Part shown: in pieces, positions 10,388 to 20,157 of the stretch
Position numbering within the stretch: the stretch's first letter is position 1
Layout of the letters: each line of letters opens with the position of its first letter
Source of the DNA: Trifolium pratense
Taxonomy: Eukaryota > Streptophyta > Magnoliopsida > Fabales > Fabaceae
Assembly: GCF_020283565.1 (NCBI RefSeq)
Contig: NC_060060.1
Coordinates: 23,622,001 to 23,686,000 of the forward strand
Length of the DNA stretch: 64,000 bases
Direction: 5' to 3'
Translations under genes and position numbers: made by a program
The notes under the pieces: generated by a model
Told to the model about the DNA's origin: nothing
What the model saw: only the letters and a program-made list of their open reading frames with translations
Databases searched by the model: none

Positions 10388-10711
10388 AAGAACAAGTTTG
10401 CAATTACTAATGACAAGGGTAGGCTCTCAAAGGAGGAGATTGAGAAGAAGGTACAAGATGCTGAGAAGTACAAATCGGAGGACGAGGAACACAAGAAAAA
10501 GGTGGAGGCCAAAAATGCTCTTGAGAACTATGCCTATAACATGAGGAACACAATCAAGGATGACAACATTGCTTCCAAGTTGTCTGCTGATGATAAGAAG
10601 AAGATTGAAGATGCTATTGAGCATGCAATTCAATGGCTGGATGGAAACCAACTTGCAGAGGCTGATGAATTTGAAGACAATAATGAATTGAAGCATCACA
10701 AATTTTATTAG
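10388..10711 (+). pseudogene. HSP70 C-terminal fragment, copy C
   Basis: Same as 1464-1787: the HSP70 helical-lid segment after a ccag acceptor, ending HHKFY and a stop. Part of the duplicated unit. No chaperone function is expected without the ATPase domain. Confidence 0.85.
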
Positions 10712-10928
10712 TTTTTCCCTTGTTAATTGTGTTTAATTGGCTTTGTTTGAACTCATTCCAGAGCTATTGTTAACATTGTCTACTATTCCATTGTGATACA
10801 GTTTTGTGTATCTCAATTTTCTTGATGCTTTTTATTGGCTCTTCCATTTGCTTTATTGCTTAGAAGTATATTAGACAAGGAAAAAAATGTAACTTTAAAT
10901 GGTTCTCTTGTAACATTGTCATATTTAG

Positions 10929-11487
10929 AAGTATATTAGACAAGGAAAACTGTGCGTCTCTTTGCATAACACTATTTCTGCCAAATTATTTGAGCTCGGT
11001 TGAATTGTGAAATTATTTTTTGTTTTTGTTCAAATTTTAGAGCTAAAATTCCTTACTATTTTTGTTATTAGTTCTAATTATAAGTGTATTGAATAAGTGT
11101 ATTTAGTTATAACCTATAAGTGTAAGTGTAAAATACATCCTAACACTTACGAAAACACATTGTTTTGTAACTTTTAGTTGGTACGAATATAGCTTCAAAT
11201 ACAGAAATAATAAAATAAAAAGAAGAGCACAACACAGATAAACTTGTATAAATCAATCAGCTTAACCACAAATAAACACTTCCAGAACCAAGTGATCAAT
11301 TATAATTTCAATTCAGAGCAGCTCCGCATACAATGTTCATTACTCAACCACAAAAGCTAGCTTAAAAGTTGAGGTTTGTACTACACTTATAATTAAAGGT
11401 TATCTATGTCATATCTCTAGCCAATGTGGGACTTCTAACAATGTTGAAGAAATAAAGCACTTAAAAGAACCCGGGACATCGCACTAT
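10929..11487. other. Noncoding AT-rich region
   Basis: No gene seen. A short repeat of 'agaagtatattagacaagg' (10862 and 10928) marks the edge of the duplicated unit. Confidence 0.5.
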
Positions 11488-11888
11488 GGCTCTGTTTGGT
11501 AACACAAATAAGCTAGCTTATAGCTTATTATATGAGCTTATAAGCTTGTTTCAAAAAATTAGAGGTGTTTGGTAACAAGCTTTTTGTACTAGCTTATAGC
11601 TTTTTTTCAGATGCTATTTCAAGTAGCATTTGAGCTTATAGCTTATAGCTTTTTACACTTTATTCCATTTTTACCCTTTAATTTAATAACTACCCACTCT
11701 AAAAAATAAACTACCCACTATCAATTATGTAATTTTATATTTAATAACCACTTTAAAAGCTAATTTTACCAAACACTTTAATTTCAATAAGCTAGCTTTT
11801 CAGCTATCAGCTATAAGCTAGCTTTTCAGCTATCAGCTAGCTTATCAGCTATCAGCTAGCTTATAGCTTATTTTTACCAAACAGACCC
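11488..11888. mobile_element. MITE with TGTTTGGTAA terminal repeats
   Basis: About 400 bases. The left end reads ctctgtttggtaacaca and the right end, reverse-complemented, gggtctgtttggtaaaaa; inside are many 'agctagcttatagc' words. No coding capacity. It lies within a tRNA-derived SINE, whose head continues at 11889. Confidence 0.75.
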
Positions 11889-11972
11889 ATGTGCAGGAGC
11901 CCGGGTTCGAACCCGGGACACTCTACTTATTCACCTTTAAGGTGAATTTTCTAGCCACTAAGCTACTTCACC
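11889..11972 (-). repeat. tRNA-derived SINE fragment
   Basis: On the minus strand it reads GGTGAAGTAGCTTAGTGGC (A-box-like) followed by GGTTCGAACCCGGG (B box). It is split by the MITE to its left. Confidence 0.6.
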
Positions 11973-12554
11973 TAAAAAAAAAAGGTGAAGTTTATTCTCT
12001 AAAAAGTTTCGTCTAGCTTCTAACGCGCTGATGTTTTTGGATTTCGGTCAGCTTCTAACACACTCATGTTTTTCGATTGCATACAGTGCTGCAATCAGGA
12101 TAAATTTGACCATCCAATCAAAATTAGACAATCTAGATTTAAAACAGTTTAATAAAAATAATAGATCTGCTTTAAATTTGAACGGTTTGTTCTTGATTTG
12201 ACAGTCAAATTTATCCGGATTATAAAAAATATAACATGCATACAACCCAAATCTCATGTTTCTTAAGCACTCTAAATTATTTAAATAGTTAATTTTATTT
12301 GGTTAATTGGAACACTTTTTTAGATGGCAACCAAAAACACATTTAGCTTATAAGCTAGCTTATTTGGCTTCCCAAACAAAGTCTTGCATTTCTTGCCTTT
12401 CAAGTGAAACTTAGGGGAAAAAGAGAGTCGGGGGAGGAAGAGAAATTTTCTAAACCTTATTCCCAACTTGAGTTCTAGAGAAATAACCTCAACACCGGAC
12501 GGACATAAGGGGACAAGTAGGGGATGAGGCCCCCTCTTGTCGTATTTTTTTTTT
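11973..12554. other. Noncoding, MITE remnants
   Basis: No gene. 'agcttataagctagcttat' at about 12345 resembles the MITE at 11488. 'ggggacaagtaggggatgagg' near 12510 may belong to the hAT remnant that follows. Confidence 0.4.
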
Positions 12555-13106
12555 TCATATACTTGTTATTGATATATATGTACACATAAATTGATATTTG
12601 ATAGATGTGTTTAAAGATTAGTAACTACCGTTTCGTACAAAACATGTACCCACAACATAGTAATTGTAACAATTTACTTTAAAATACTTTGATAATATAT
12701 ATTATACACTACTAAAGTCCAAATTCAATTAAGTTAGTTCTGATTGTTTGCTAGATTATTTTCTATTATGAAGATTGTGAAAAATAGTTTGAGAAACAAG
12801 ATAGAAAATGAATTTCAAACTAATTATGACATTACTTACACCGAGAGAAGAATTGCTAAAAAATTTAATACAAATTCAGTTGTTGGTAAATTTTATGATA
12901 TTGAGCAATTGTTTGTACAATTTAGATAAATATATATTTTTTATTTTTTAGAGGGACATATGATGCATGGTGTATTTCACTCTAATGGATTTGGACATTT
13001 GTTATGTGTTAATGGCTTGGAAACTGGTTCCAATTTGGGTGGGAATCAAATTATGGAGTTTTGGAATCGTTTGTGCAATGGATTGCAAGCAAGGTTAGTT
13101 CATTTC
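12555..13106 (+). mobile_element. hAT transposase tail joined to PHD-gene exon 2, unit 1
   Basis: First of two tandem units with a period of 550-559 bases. It holds the C-terminal hAT dimerisation region (MKIVKNSLRNKIENEF, YTERRIAKKFN, EQLFVQFR, stop at 12929). About 20 bases later comes a copy of exon 2 of the PHD-finger gene, starting at 'agagggacatatgatgc' (about 12950) and running to its splice donor (gcaag/gttagt, about 13095). The donor is followed at once by the next unit. Noncoding relic. Confidence 0.75.
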
Positions 13107-13560
13107 ACATACTTGTTATTGATATATATGTACACATAAATTGATATTTGATAGATGTGTTTAAAAATTAGTAACTACCGTTTGGTACAAAACATGTACC
13201 CACAACATAGTAATTGTAACAATTTACTTTAAAATACTTTGATAATATATATTATACACTACTAAAGTCCAAATTCAATTAAGTTAGTTCTGATTGTTTG
13301 CTACAACTGAGAGATTATTTTCTGCTATGAAGATTGTGAAAAATAGTTTGAGAAACAAGATAGAAAATAAATTTCAAACTAATTATGGGATTACTTACAC
13401 CGAGAGAAGAATTGCTAAAAAATTTAATACAAATTCAGTTGTTGGTGAATTTTATTATATAGAGCAATTGTTTGTACAATTTAGATAAATATATATTTTT
13501 TATTTTTTAGAGGGACATATGATGCATGGTGTATTTCACTCTAATGGATTTGGACATTTG
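13107..13560 (+). mobile_element. hAT transposase tail joined to PHD-gene exon 2, unit 2
   Basis: Second tandem unit. The hAT tail is slightly longer (TTERLFSAMKIVKNSLR..., stop at 13488) and is followed by only about 50 bases of PHD exon 2, to 'ttggacatttgctatg'. It then jumps into the PHD gene's intron 2. Confidence 0.75.
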
Positions 13561-14050
13561 CTATGGAGAGTTTTAGAAGATTGAGTTTATATTTTGATAA
13601 TGTACTAGTATAAGTTAATATTTTAAAATAATTGAAACAAAAGAAAAAAAAACATGATAGATGATCACCTGAGTAGATCCTCTCTATTGGAAAGTTTCTG
13701 CAGGTAATAATAACCATTGATCATGTGTTATTTTTTATGGTCAAAATTAAATGAAGGGCTGGGATGCCCACCGGAAAGTTTCTGCGGGTAATAAGTTTTT
13801 ATGTATTATTATAAGTTTTTTCAAAATAATTTATGAAAAAATAGTTTATACAATTTTTTTATTGTGGACACTTATGAATTAACATAAAAGTTTATTTATT
13901 TGCATATGTTATTTTAATAAGCTCAAAAATAAGTCAAATTAAAAGGGACCTTAATTACCAATTTACAACTATTCTCTTGAGGGAGAGATTTGTCACCCTA
14001 TATTTTCCTACAATTCGAAGAATTAGTCTCAAAAATTCAAGTTTTTCAAA
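13561..14050 (+). repeat. Inverted copy of PHD-gene intron 2
   Basis: Reads as the reverse complement of about 21835-22275, the intron 2 sequence of the PHD-finger gene. Shared blocks include 'gatgatcacctgagtagatcc', 'gaagggctgggatgccca' and 'gggagagatttgtcaccctat'. Together with the exon 2 pieces before it, this is a captured exon-plus-intron segment in inverted orientation about 8 kb from its source. Confidence 0.8.
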
Positions 14051-15037
14051 ATAGGAGGATCAAAACTACGTTAAAGCCTAAAATTAATCAGAACCTCATC
14101 CCTTATTAAAAAAATAAATTTCTGCAAGAAAATTTTCTATAATATACTAAATATAACCGTGAAAAAAAGTTACAAGGTAGTATTAGCTAAGATATTCTTA
14201 CAAGGTATTAGCTACCAGCTAATTTATGGTTTAGTTTTACCAATTTAGCTTCTTTTAATTCTTCTTTCACTTTGTCAAAAAAATAATTCTTTCACTTTAA
14301 ATGCAAGAAATGCATGTCGTTTTGGATCAACATAAATTAAAGTTAAGGGCTATAATTAAATAAGAAATCAACATAAAACTAATAAATAAGTTAAAAGATC
14401 AAATATTCAATTTAGTCAAGTTAATACTTGATTGATAACTCTAAAAAATTGGATGTGTTTCTCATATATAGTAAAATTGTTGAAATTTCATGTCATAAGC
14501 GAAGAACAAACACAGTTCAAATAATAAAGTAAAGAACGGTGTTTTTTCAAATTTTGCATTTTCACAACATTCACAAGTTGCGGAAGAAATTCCCTTAATT
14601 ATTTATCTTTGGAATGGAAAACTGCAAAGCAATGTGTCATCACTCCATCCACTATGAGGCAACAATTCAAACTAATTTGCAACAAAAATTTATTTAAAGA
14701 CATCGACTAATCAACAGTAAGCTACTAGTGAAAATTTAGTCTTCTCTAAACACAACATTTGAAAAGTATCCTACAAATAGAGATAATACAATTCTCAGGC
14801 CAACACAAGATACTAAAAAAATCACAACAGTACTGCCAAGCTACTAATAATTAATCATAACTAATTTCACAACAGTCTTCTCTAAACACAACACGATATC
14901 GACAACTATCCTAAATAGAGATAATACAATTCTCTGGCCAACAACATAAGATACTAATAACCAAAAGTACTTTAAAAACTACTGCATTAAAAATTGCTTT
15001 TCTTTCTCGGTCCTCATTCTTCTTCCCACTTCTGTAA
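14051..15037. other. Noncoding; 3' flank of the acidic-protein gene
   Basis: AT-rich. A partial internal duplication ('acagtcttctctaaacacaac' and 'agagataatacaattctc' recur at about 14730-14800 and 14870-14935). No gene seen. Confidence 0.5.
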
Positions 15038-17165
15038 TCATTCATCTTCCGAACTCATATCATCGTCAATGTTGCTATCAGCACTAATCGTAGTCTTCAT
15101 CTGTGCCCATCTTGCATAATATTCATCCTGTTAGAGATCGAAAATAAAGAGTTGAAACATACACATAAAATAAATTTGTGAAAAATCTAAAGCATTGCTA
15201 AAGGCCACACAAACTTTGTTGAGACGTTCTAGAAAAACTTGCCTCATCAAAATCATTGCAAGGAGACCATTCCACCCATTGCCCGTAAGTAGCACGATCG
15301 AGATCAAAATCCTCATCTGAGCACTCTGAGCTCTCTACCTTATCAAGATCAAAAGACTCATTTGAGCCCTCTGAGCTCTCTACCTTAGCAACTTCTACTT
15401 CTGGCTTAACAACTTCTTCGTTTTTGTTTTTTGAATGGGGCTTCTTAGCATCTGTTTATTTATTTATTTATTGTTTTGATCAAATAAGAAACGCAAGGGT
15501 GAGGATATTTTCATATGGCTGAAAGTTAAAAAAGAAAATTTAAAGGCTCAACAGTCAAATAAATATATCAAACAGCCAAAAAAAAAAACAATATAGATAA
15601 TAAAGAACGAAATGGGCTCAGTTTTTCAACAATAACATGATAAACATAATCTAAAACACTCAATCAAGAGCTGTCAAAAAAAAAAAAAAAAAAAAAACTC
15701 AATCAAGAGCTAGCATTTTCACAAAACAGTGAAGTAAAAAGAATTGTATCATCCCATGGTTCTAAAGTCAAAATCTAAAACATAATAGATGGATATGAAG
15801 TGCAAAATAATTCAACCGCAAAGAACATATTAATACAACATTAGAACATCGAGTAAAACTTACTTTCTACTTCTTGCTTCTCAGCAAGAATCGGGTAGGT
15901 TGTCACATGAGGTTTTCCCTCTATGGTCTCTACCTTTTGCTTCTTAACAACTCCTGGTTTTGATCAAATAAGAAACGCAAGGGTGAGGATATTTTAATAT
16001 GGCTGAAAGTTAAAAAAGAAAAAGACAGACACAACAGTGAAGTGATACATCAAACAGCCAAAAACATCTTCCAAGTCTGGCGAAAATGGCAAGATAAACA
16101 TAACCAAACGTGCATATATCAACACCAAATCAAGAGCTTGCATTTTCATAAAACAAGTAAACAGAATGGCATCATCATCACAAGGTTCTAAAGTCAATAT
16201 CTAAATCATAAGTGTTAAAAGTCGGTGTGTTTTTACTATTCTTTGATTTTACAACATCCTAGGCTAATTGTTAGTATTCCTAGTCATTACAACTTCCTAG
16301 ACATTGAATGTAATTGTTGCAGCATCATTATAAATAGAAGGCGCGTGACCTTCTTTTAGACACGCAGTTTTACATATTTTACAATAAGAAATGGAACATG
16401 GATAAGCCGCTAGATTTGGTCTAGTGGTGAGGGGTTTTGGTGGTACGCTATAGGTCCTAGGTTTGATTCCCAGCTCATTGTAAACCAAAAATAAAATTAA
16501 AAAAAATGGAACATGGATGAAATGCAAGTCAATTCTACTGCAAATAATGTATTAATACAACAGCCAAATGCATTTATTTATCAAAAAGCCAAAAACATAA
16601 TAGGGGACAGGACAGACTAAACAGCACCAAAATAAATTATAGAATGAAATGGGATCAGTTTCTAAGTCTGGCAACAATAGCAAGATAAACATAACCAACT
16701 TATGTGCATATTAACACTAAATCAAGAGCTAGCATTTTGATAAAACAGTAAAGAAAAAAGAATTGTGGTTCTAAAGTCAAAATATAAATCATAACAGATG
16801 GATGAAGTGAAAATTAAATCAACTGCAAAGAACATATTAATACAGCATCGAGTAAAACTTACTTTCTACTTGTTTCTCAGCATGAGGCTCTTCATCTATG
16901 CTCCGCTTCCAAGCAACTTCTGTTTATTGTTTTGATCAAATAAGAAAACAACGGGTGAGGATATTTTAATTTGGCTAAAAGTAAAAAAAAAAAAAAAAAG
17001 GCACAACAGCCAAATGCTGCCAAAAACACAATAGAAGACAGAAAAGCAAAACAGAGTGAATAATATCTAAACCATAAGAGATGGAATATGGATGAATTGT
17101 ATCTGCAATTGATTAATGTATTAATAATACAACATTACAAAACAGAGGTGATTTGAGTTACCCAT
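15038..17165 (-). CDS. Small acidic protein, unrecognised
   Basis: Five coding exons on the minus strand: 17165-17162, 16919-16863, 15953-15864, 15451-15243 and 15127-15038, totalling 450 bases and 149 residues. An upstream leader exon part is 17237-17166; a further 5'UTR exon ends at about 17514 (TTTCAG/GTATTT). Phases are consistent throughout. The ATG lies one base before a donor. The intron after 15243 uses a GC donor (GAG/GCAAGT). The protein begins MEVAWKRSIDEEPHAEKQ. It has two KVESSE-type acidic repeats (SSEGSNESFDLD, SSECSDEDFDLD), then RATYGQWVEWSPCNDFDED and an acidic tail ending SSEDE. No known domain recognised. Exons and flanking introns look tandemly duplicated (AEKQ...VE recurs; 'gatcaaataagaaa' recurs at about 15476, 15962 and 16932). 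Function unknown; possibly a nuclear acidic chaperone-like protein, a guess only. Confidence 0.6.
16404..16503 (+). mobile_element. tRNA-derived SINE with 15-bp target duplication
   Basis: Has an A-box-like tctagtggtgagg and a B-box-like ggtttgattcc, and ends in an A-rich tail. The target repeat AAATGGAACATGGAT flanks it exactly at 16389-16403 and 16504-16518. It lies in an intron of the acidic-protein gene, in antisense orientation. A related SINE is at 61766-61866. Confidence 0.85.
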
Positions 17166-17227
17166 TTGTGGTGATTGAGTAGAGAATCGGGCGGTGGCAA
17201 CGTACGTTCCTTTAAATTCCTCCAACG

Positions 17228-17563
17228 GATAGAACAACTAACAATGAAAGAACAAAATTGTTAGGCAAAACTCAATTTGATGAAAACACGTTCGTTGAAT
17301 TAAAAAAGTTTTAAACCCTAATCCCAAAAAATCGTAAAAGATTTGAAAATTTTGAACCATAAGAAAACAGATTCTCATATTTAGTGCGATTGAGGATTTA
17401 ATTTCATGAAAATAAAAGCTTATATATAAACCCTAATTCTTCCATGCAACACCACATAAGAGATTATTATTATTAAATTAAGAAGTAGATTTCGAAAAGA
17501 ATGAATGAAAATACCTGAAAGTGAAAAAGGGAAATAATGATTTGAAAACGAAGCAGGAACTGG

Positions 17564-17599
<36 letters not shown>

Positions 17600-17854
17600 G
17601 TGCAGAATGAATGCAGATATTGGTGAGTGAAGAACGCGCTTGCTTGATTGGGGTTCGCGGGAGATAATAATAATAATAATATGATATATATGCAAACCAA
17701 AAATATTATATAATGCTTACCCGCCCGCGCCCGGCCCAATACAAACTATAATGGCCCATCTAACTTTTTTTTTTCTTTTTCAAGTAATCCGGTGGATAGA
17801 AATTTCACTCTTAAGGTACGTTTGATTCGTAAAGGAGTAGGAACTGTACATAAT
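17228..17854 (-). promoter_or_regulatory. Leader, 5'UTR intron and promoter of acidic-protein gene
   Basis: The 5'UTR intron spans about 17238-17513. The leader exon holds a (CT)n tract (17572-17599 on the plus strand as GA). TATA-like sequence lies around 17690-17715. The G+C-rich 'cccgcccgcgcccggccc' at 17720 lies just upstream. No other gene. Confidence 0.5.
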
Positions 17855-18690
17855 TGCATTGATTGAATTGAAATATAAAAATATTTGAAATCATTGAATG
17901 TATATATTTAAACTGTTTAAATTAACATTTTACAGACTATACTCTCCGCCAGATTGTTGAACCACTTCCACAGGGTTGTTCGTTTACGTTTATAGCAGAT
18001 TGTTGTTGTTCATGCGCACTTCTCGAAGGAGCAACGCAAATCGTTGGAAATAGTACTCAATTCCCTGTAACTTACAAAATTTCGGCACCAAAGTGAGTGA
18101 ACTAGATCTAAAACTTGTTGACCCGTCAAATTGTCGTTGACTTGGGACATTAATCTCCACTTGTCAGAGTTATGAAACGACTGGAGCTAAATATTGTGAT
18201 GTTAGAAAGAAACATTTTGCCTATTTTACCGACACACTTATTTCCACAATCAACAAGTTTGGAGTCAACATCTCAAACAAAGTTCTAGTTGAGAAGATAA
18301 GAGAGGTTGTTGCTGCGGACGGAAGGAAGCAATCACTAGGGTTATACTGAGATATAAATCAATAATTTACATACTATAAATCAAGGGGAAGAAATAGAAA
18401 GACAAGGTTGGGGTCATTCACATGAGCAATGGCGTGATCTGCACCCCTTAATTCCATTTTTTATTTTTTTAAAAATACTATTGTTTTACAAAATTGCAGG
18501 TAGTTTACCTTGTGTATGAATGGATGGAACCATATATGCAGATGGAATAAATTCTTCCCAAACAGAATATTGCAAAATGGAGTCAGGTCAAATTGGAAGT
18601 CTTTAAAATAGAGAAAAAGGTTACTCTTCTTTTGATTAATTTAAATGGTTCTCTATGATGTGATTTGTAGGGATGAGCAGTAAGGTTACT
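17855..18690 (+). pseudogene. Metacaspase exon 2 pseudogene
   Basis: Copy of the end of intron 1, exon 2 and the 3' region of the metacaspase gene at 3996-5515. The exon-like part starts at 17936 (tacag/ACTATAC). It keeps LRQIVEPLPQGCSF and the CCCS active-site block, with Gly changed to Cys just after it. An in-frame TGA at 18094 stops it after SAPK, and later parts carry small indels. Exon 1 with the catalytic His is absent. After about 18360 a 200-base segment not present in the source interrupts the 3'UTR match. Dead copy. Confidence 0.85.
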
Positions 18691-20157
18691 CTTCTTTTCA
18701 TAATATACAGTTATATCAGTTGTCTGAAATGTTCTGGACATTCATATTTTTATTAATATTAGGGTGACTTTTTATTTGCACCTTGTCACGAAGACAATTA
18801 ACATAGGTTCATATCGAGTAACGTGTTATATTGTGAATTGCTTGCACCAGACTGTAATGAGCTGCTTCATTGTACTAATGAATTATATTTCACTTTGTTT
18901 CTAATTGACAAATTGTTTTAGGTGAAGTGCTTGTCAGCGCAGCACAATGATCAAACCAAGCACACACACACAGTCTCTGACGCAGAACGCGCCTATGAGC
19001 CAGAAAGCAGAAAAACCAGAAAATAGATTGAAAGTTGAAACTAACCAAACTGTTACTTGCAGAATAAGTAACTGTCTAAGACAATGTGAATTATACAAAT
19101 CTCAACAGAGCTAACATCTGGCTTTCAATATGAGCTTGTGTCTGGCGAATGTGGTCCTTGTTTGTGTGAATCTCCAAAATGTAGGGGATAACTTTACTAG
19201 AACCTCTCAACACCTGTGTGTTCTGTTGCAATTACTATTTTTAGATTTGCCAATTTGAGGTTTAATTTATTAAGACGAGATGTAATTAATCAATCAGCAA
19301 TCTCCTGAGGCAGACAACTTGTGAAGTAGTCGGCTGTCTAATAGAACTTCATCACATTCAAGCGATTTGGATTTTTCGCCGGTTTGCATACTGTCTGCTT
19401 ACATCTCTGGTAGAATATGTTTTAGCAGCTTAGTGCACAATTAATCTTTTTATTGTTCTCTCATAACATTATATTTGTAAGGATTCTATGAAAAGTTGAA
19501 AACTTTAACATAGAGAAACTCTTTGTAAATCACTTTTGGAAACCTTAGATCAAACTCAAAACTCCAAAGATATGATATACTATATATGCCTATACTATAT
19601 ATATTGGCCAGAAATTCTTATATGTTTTATCTTTTATGTGTATATTTTTTTAGTGTTTACCTTTTACTAATTTCTAATATTTGGACAATATGGTAGTATT
19701 GTTGATTAGTCCAAGTCCTTAAATAAAATTTTGCATCCATGATTTTCTCTCCCTCCTCTGCTTTGATACAAACTTAACTTCATAACTAGGATTTGAACAT
19801 AACCCAACACTACACTTCCCAAAAGATGATTTACGACTTCTTGATTTCATGTTACCAACATCATATTCACTTTTGTTAATCAATTTTGTTCATTTTTTGT
19901 TGTTTCGTTTCTCAATTAATATTTCAAAATTTTTGGATATTAGACCAAACCTATAGTGTCTAGTTTATAGATGTGATAAACCATAAAATAAAATAGAAAT
20001 ATTTTTATTAATTAAACATAAATTAGATTAAATTTACATAAAAACCAACATAACTAAGAAAAAGATCTCAATAGGAAAGAAATAATGTCCAATCATATAA
20101 GAATAAGAGATCATTGATTGACTAAACATCAACAAAGAAATCAATAGCTTCATATAG
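18691..20157. other. Noncoding region, 3' flank of PHD gene
   Basis: No gene supported. Contains a short (CA)n run at about 18961 and AT-rich sequence throughout. Confidence 0.5.

Larger units (their letters stand above)
9927..10928 (+). repeat. Chimeric duplicated unit, copy C
   Basis: Near-identical partner of 1003-2004, ending where the two diverge after 'aacattgtcatattta'. In this copy the RSA1-like exon is contiguous with the longer RSA1 fragment, so this is more likely the source and copy A the derived one. Confidence 0.85.

Noticed and set aside
1464..10711. A working HSP70 gene
   Set aside because: All three pieces are C-terminal fragments without ATPase domain or native C-terminus.
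17420..17739. Two overlapping minus-strand open frames over the (CT)n tract
   Set aside because: They read through simple-sequence leader and a 5'UTR intron; no conserved features.
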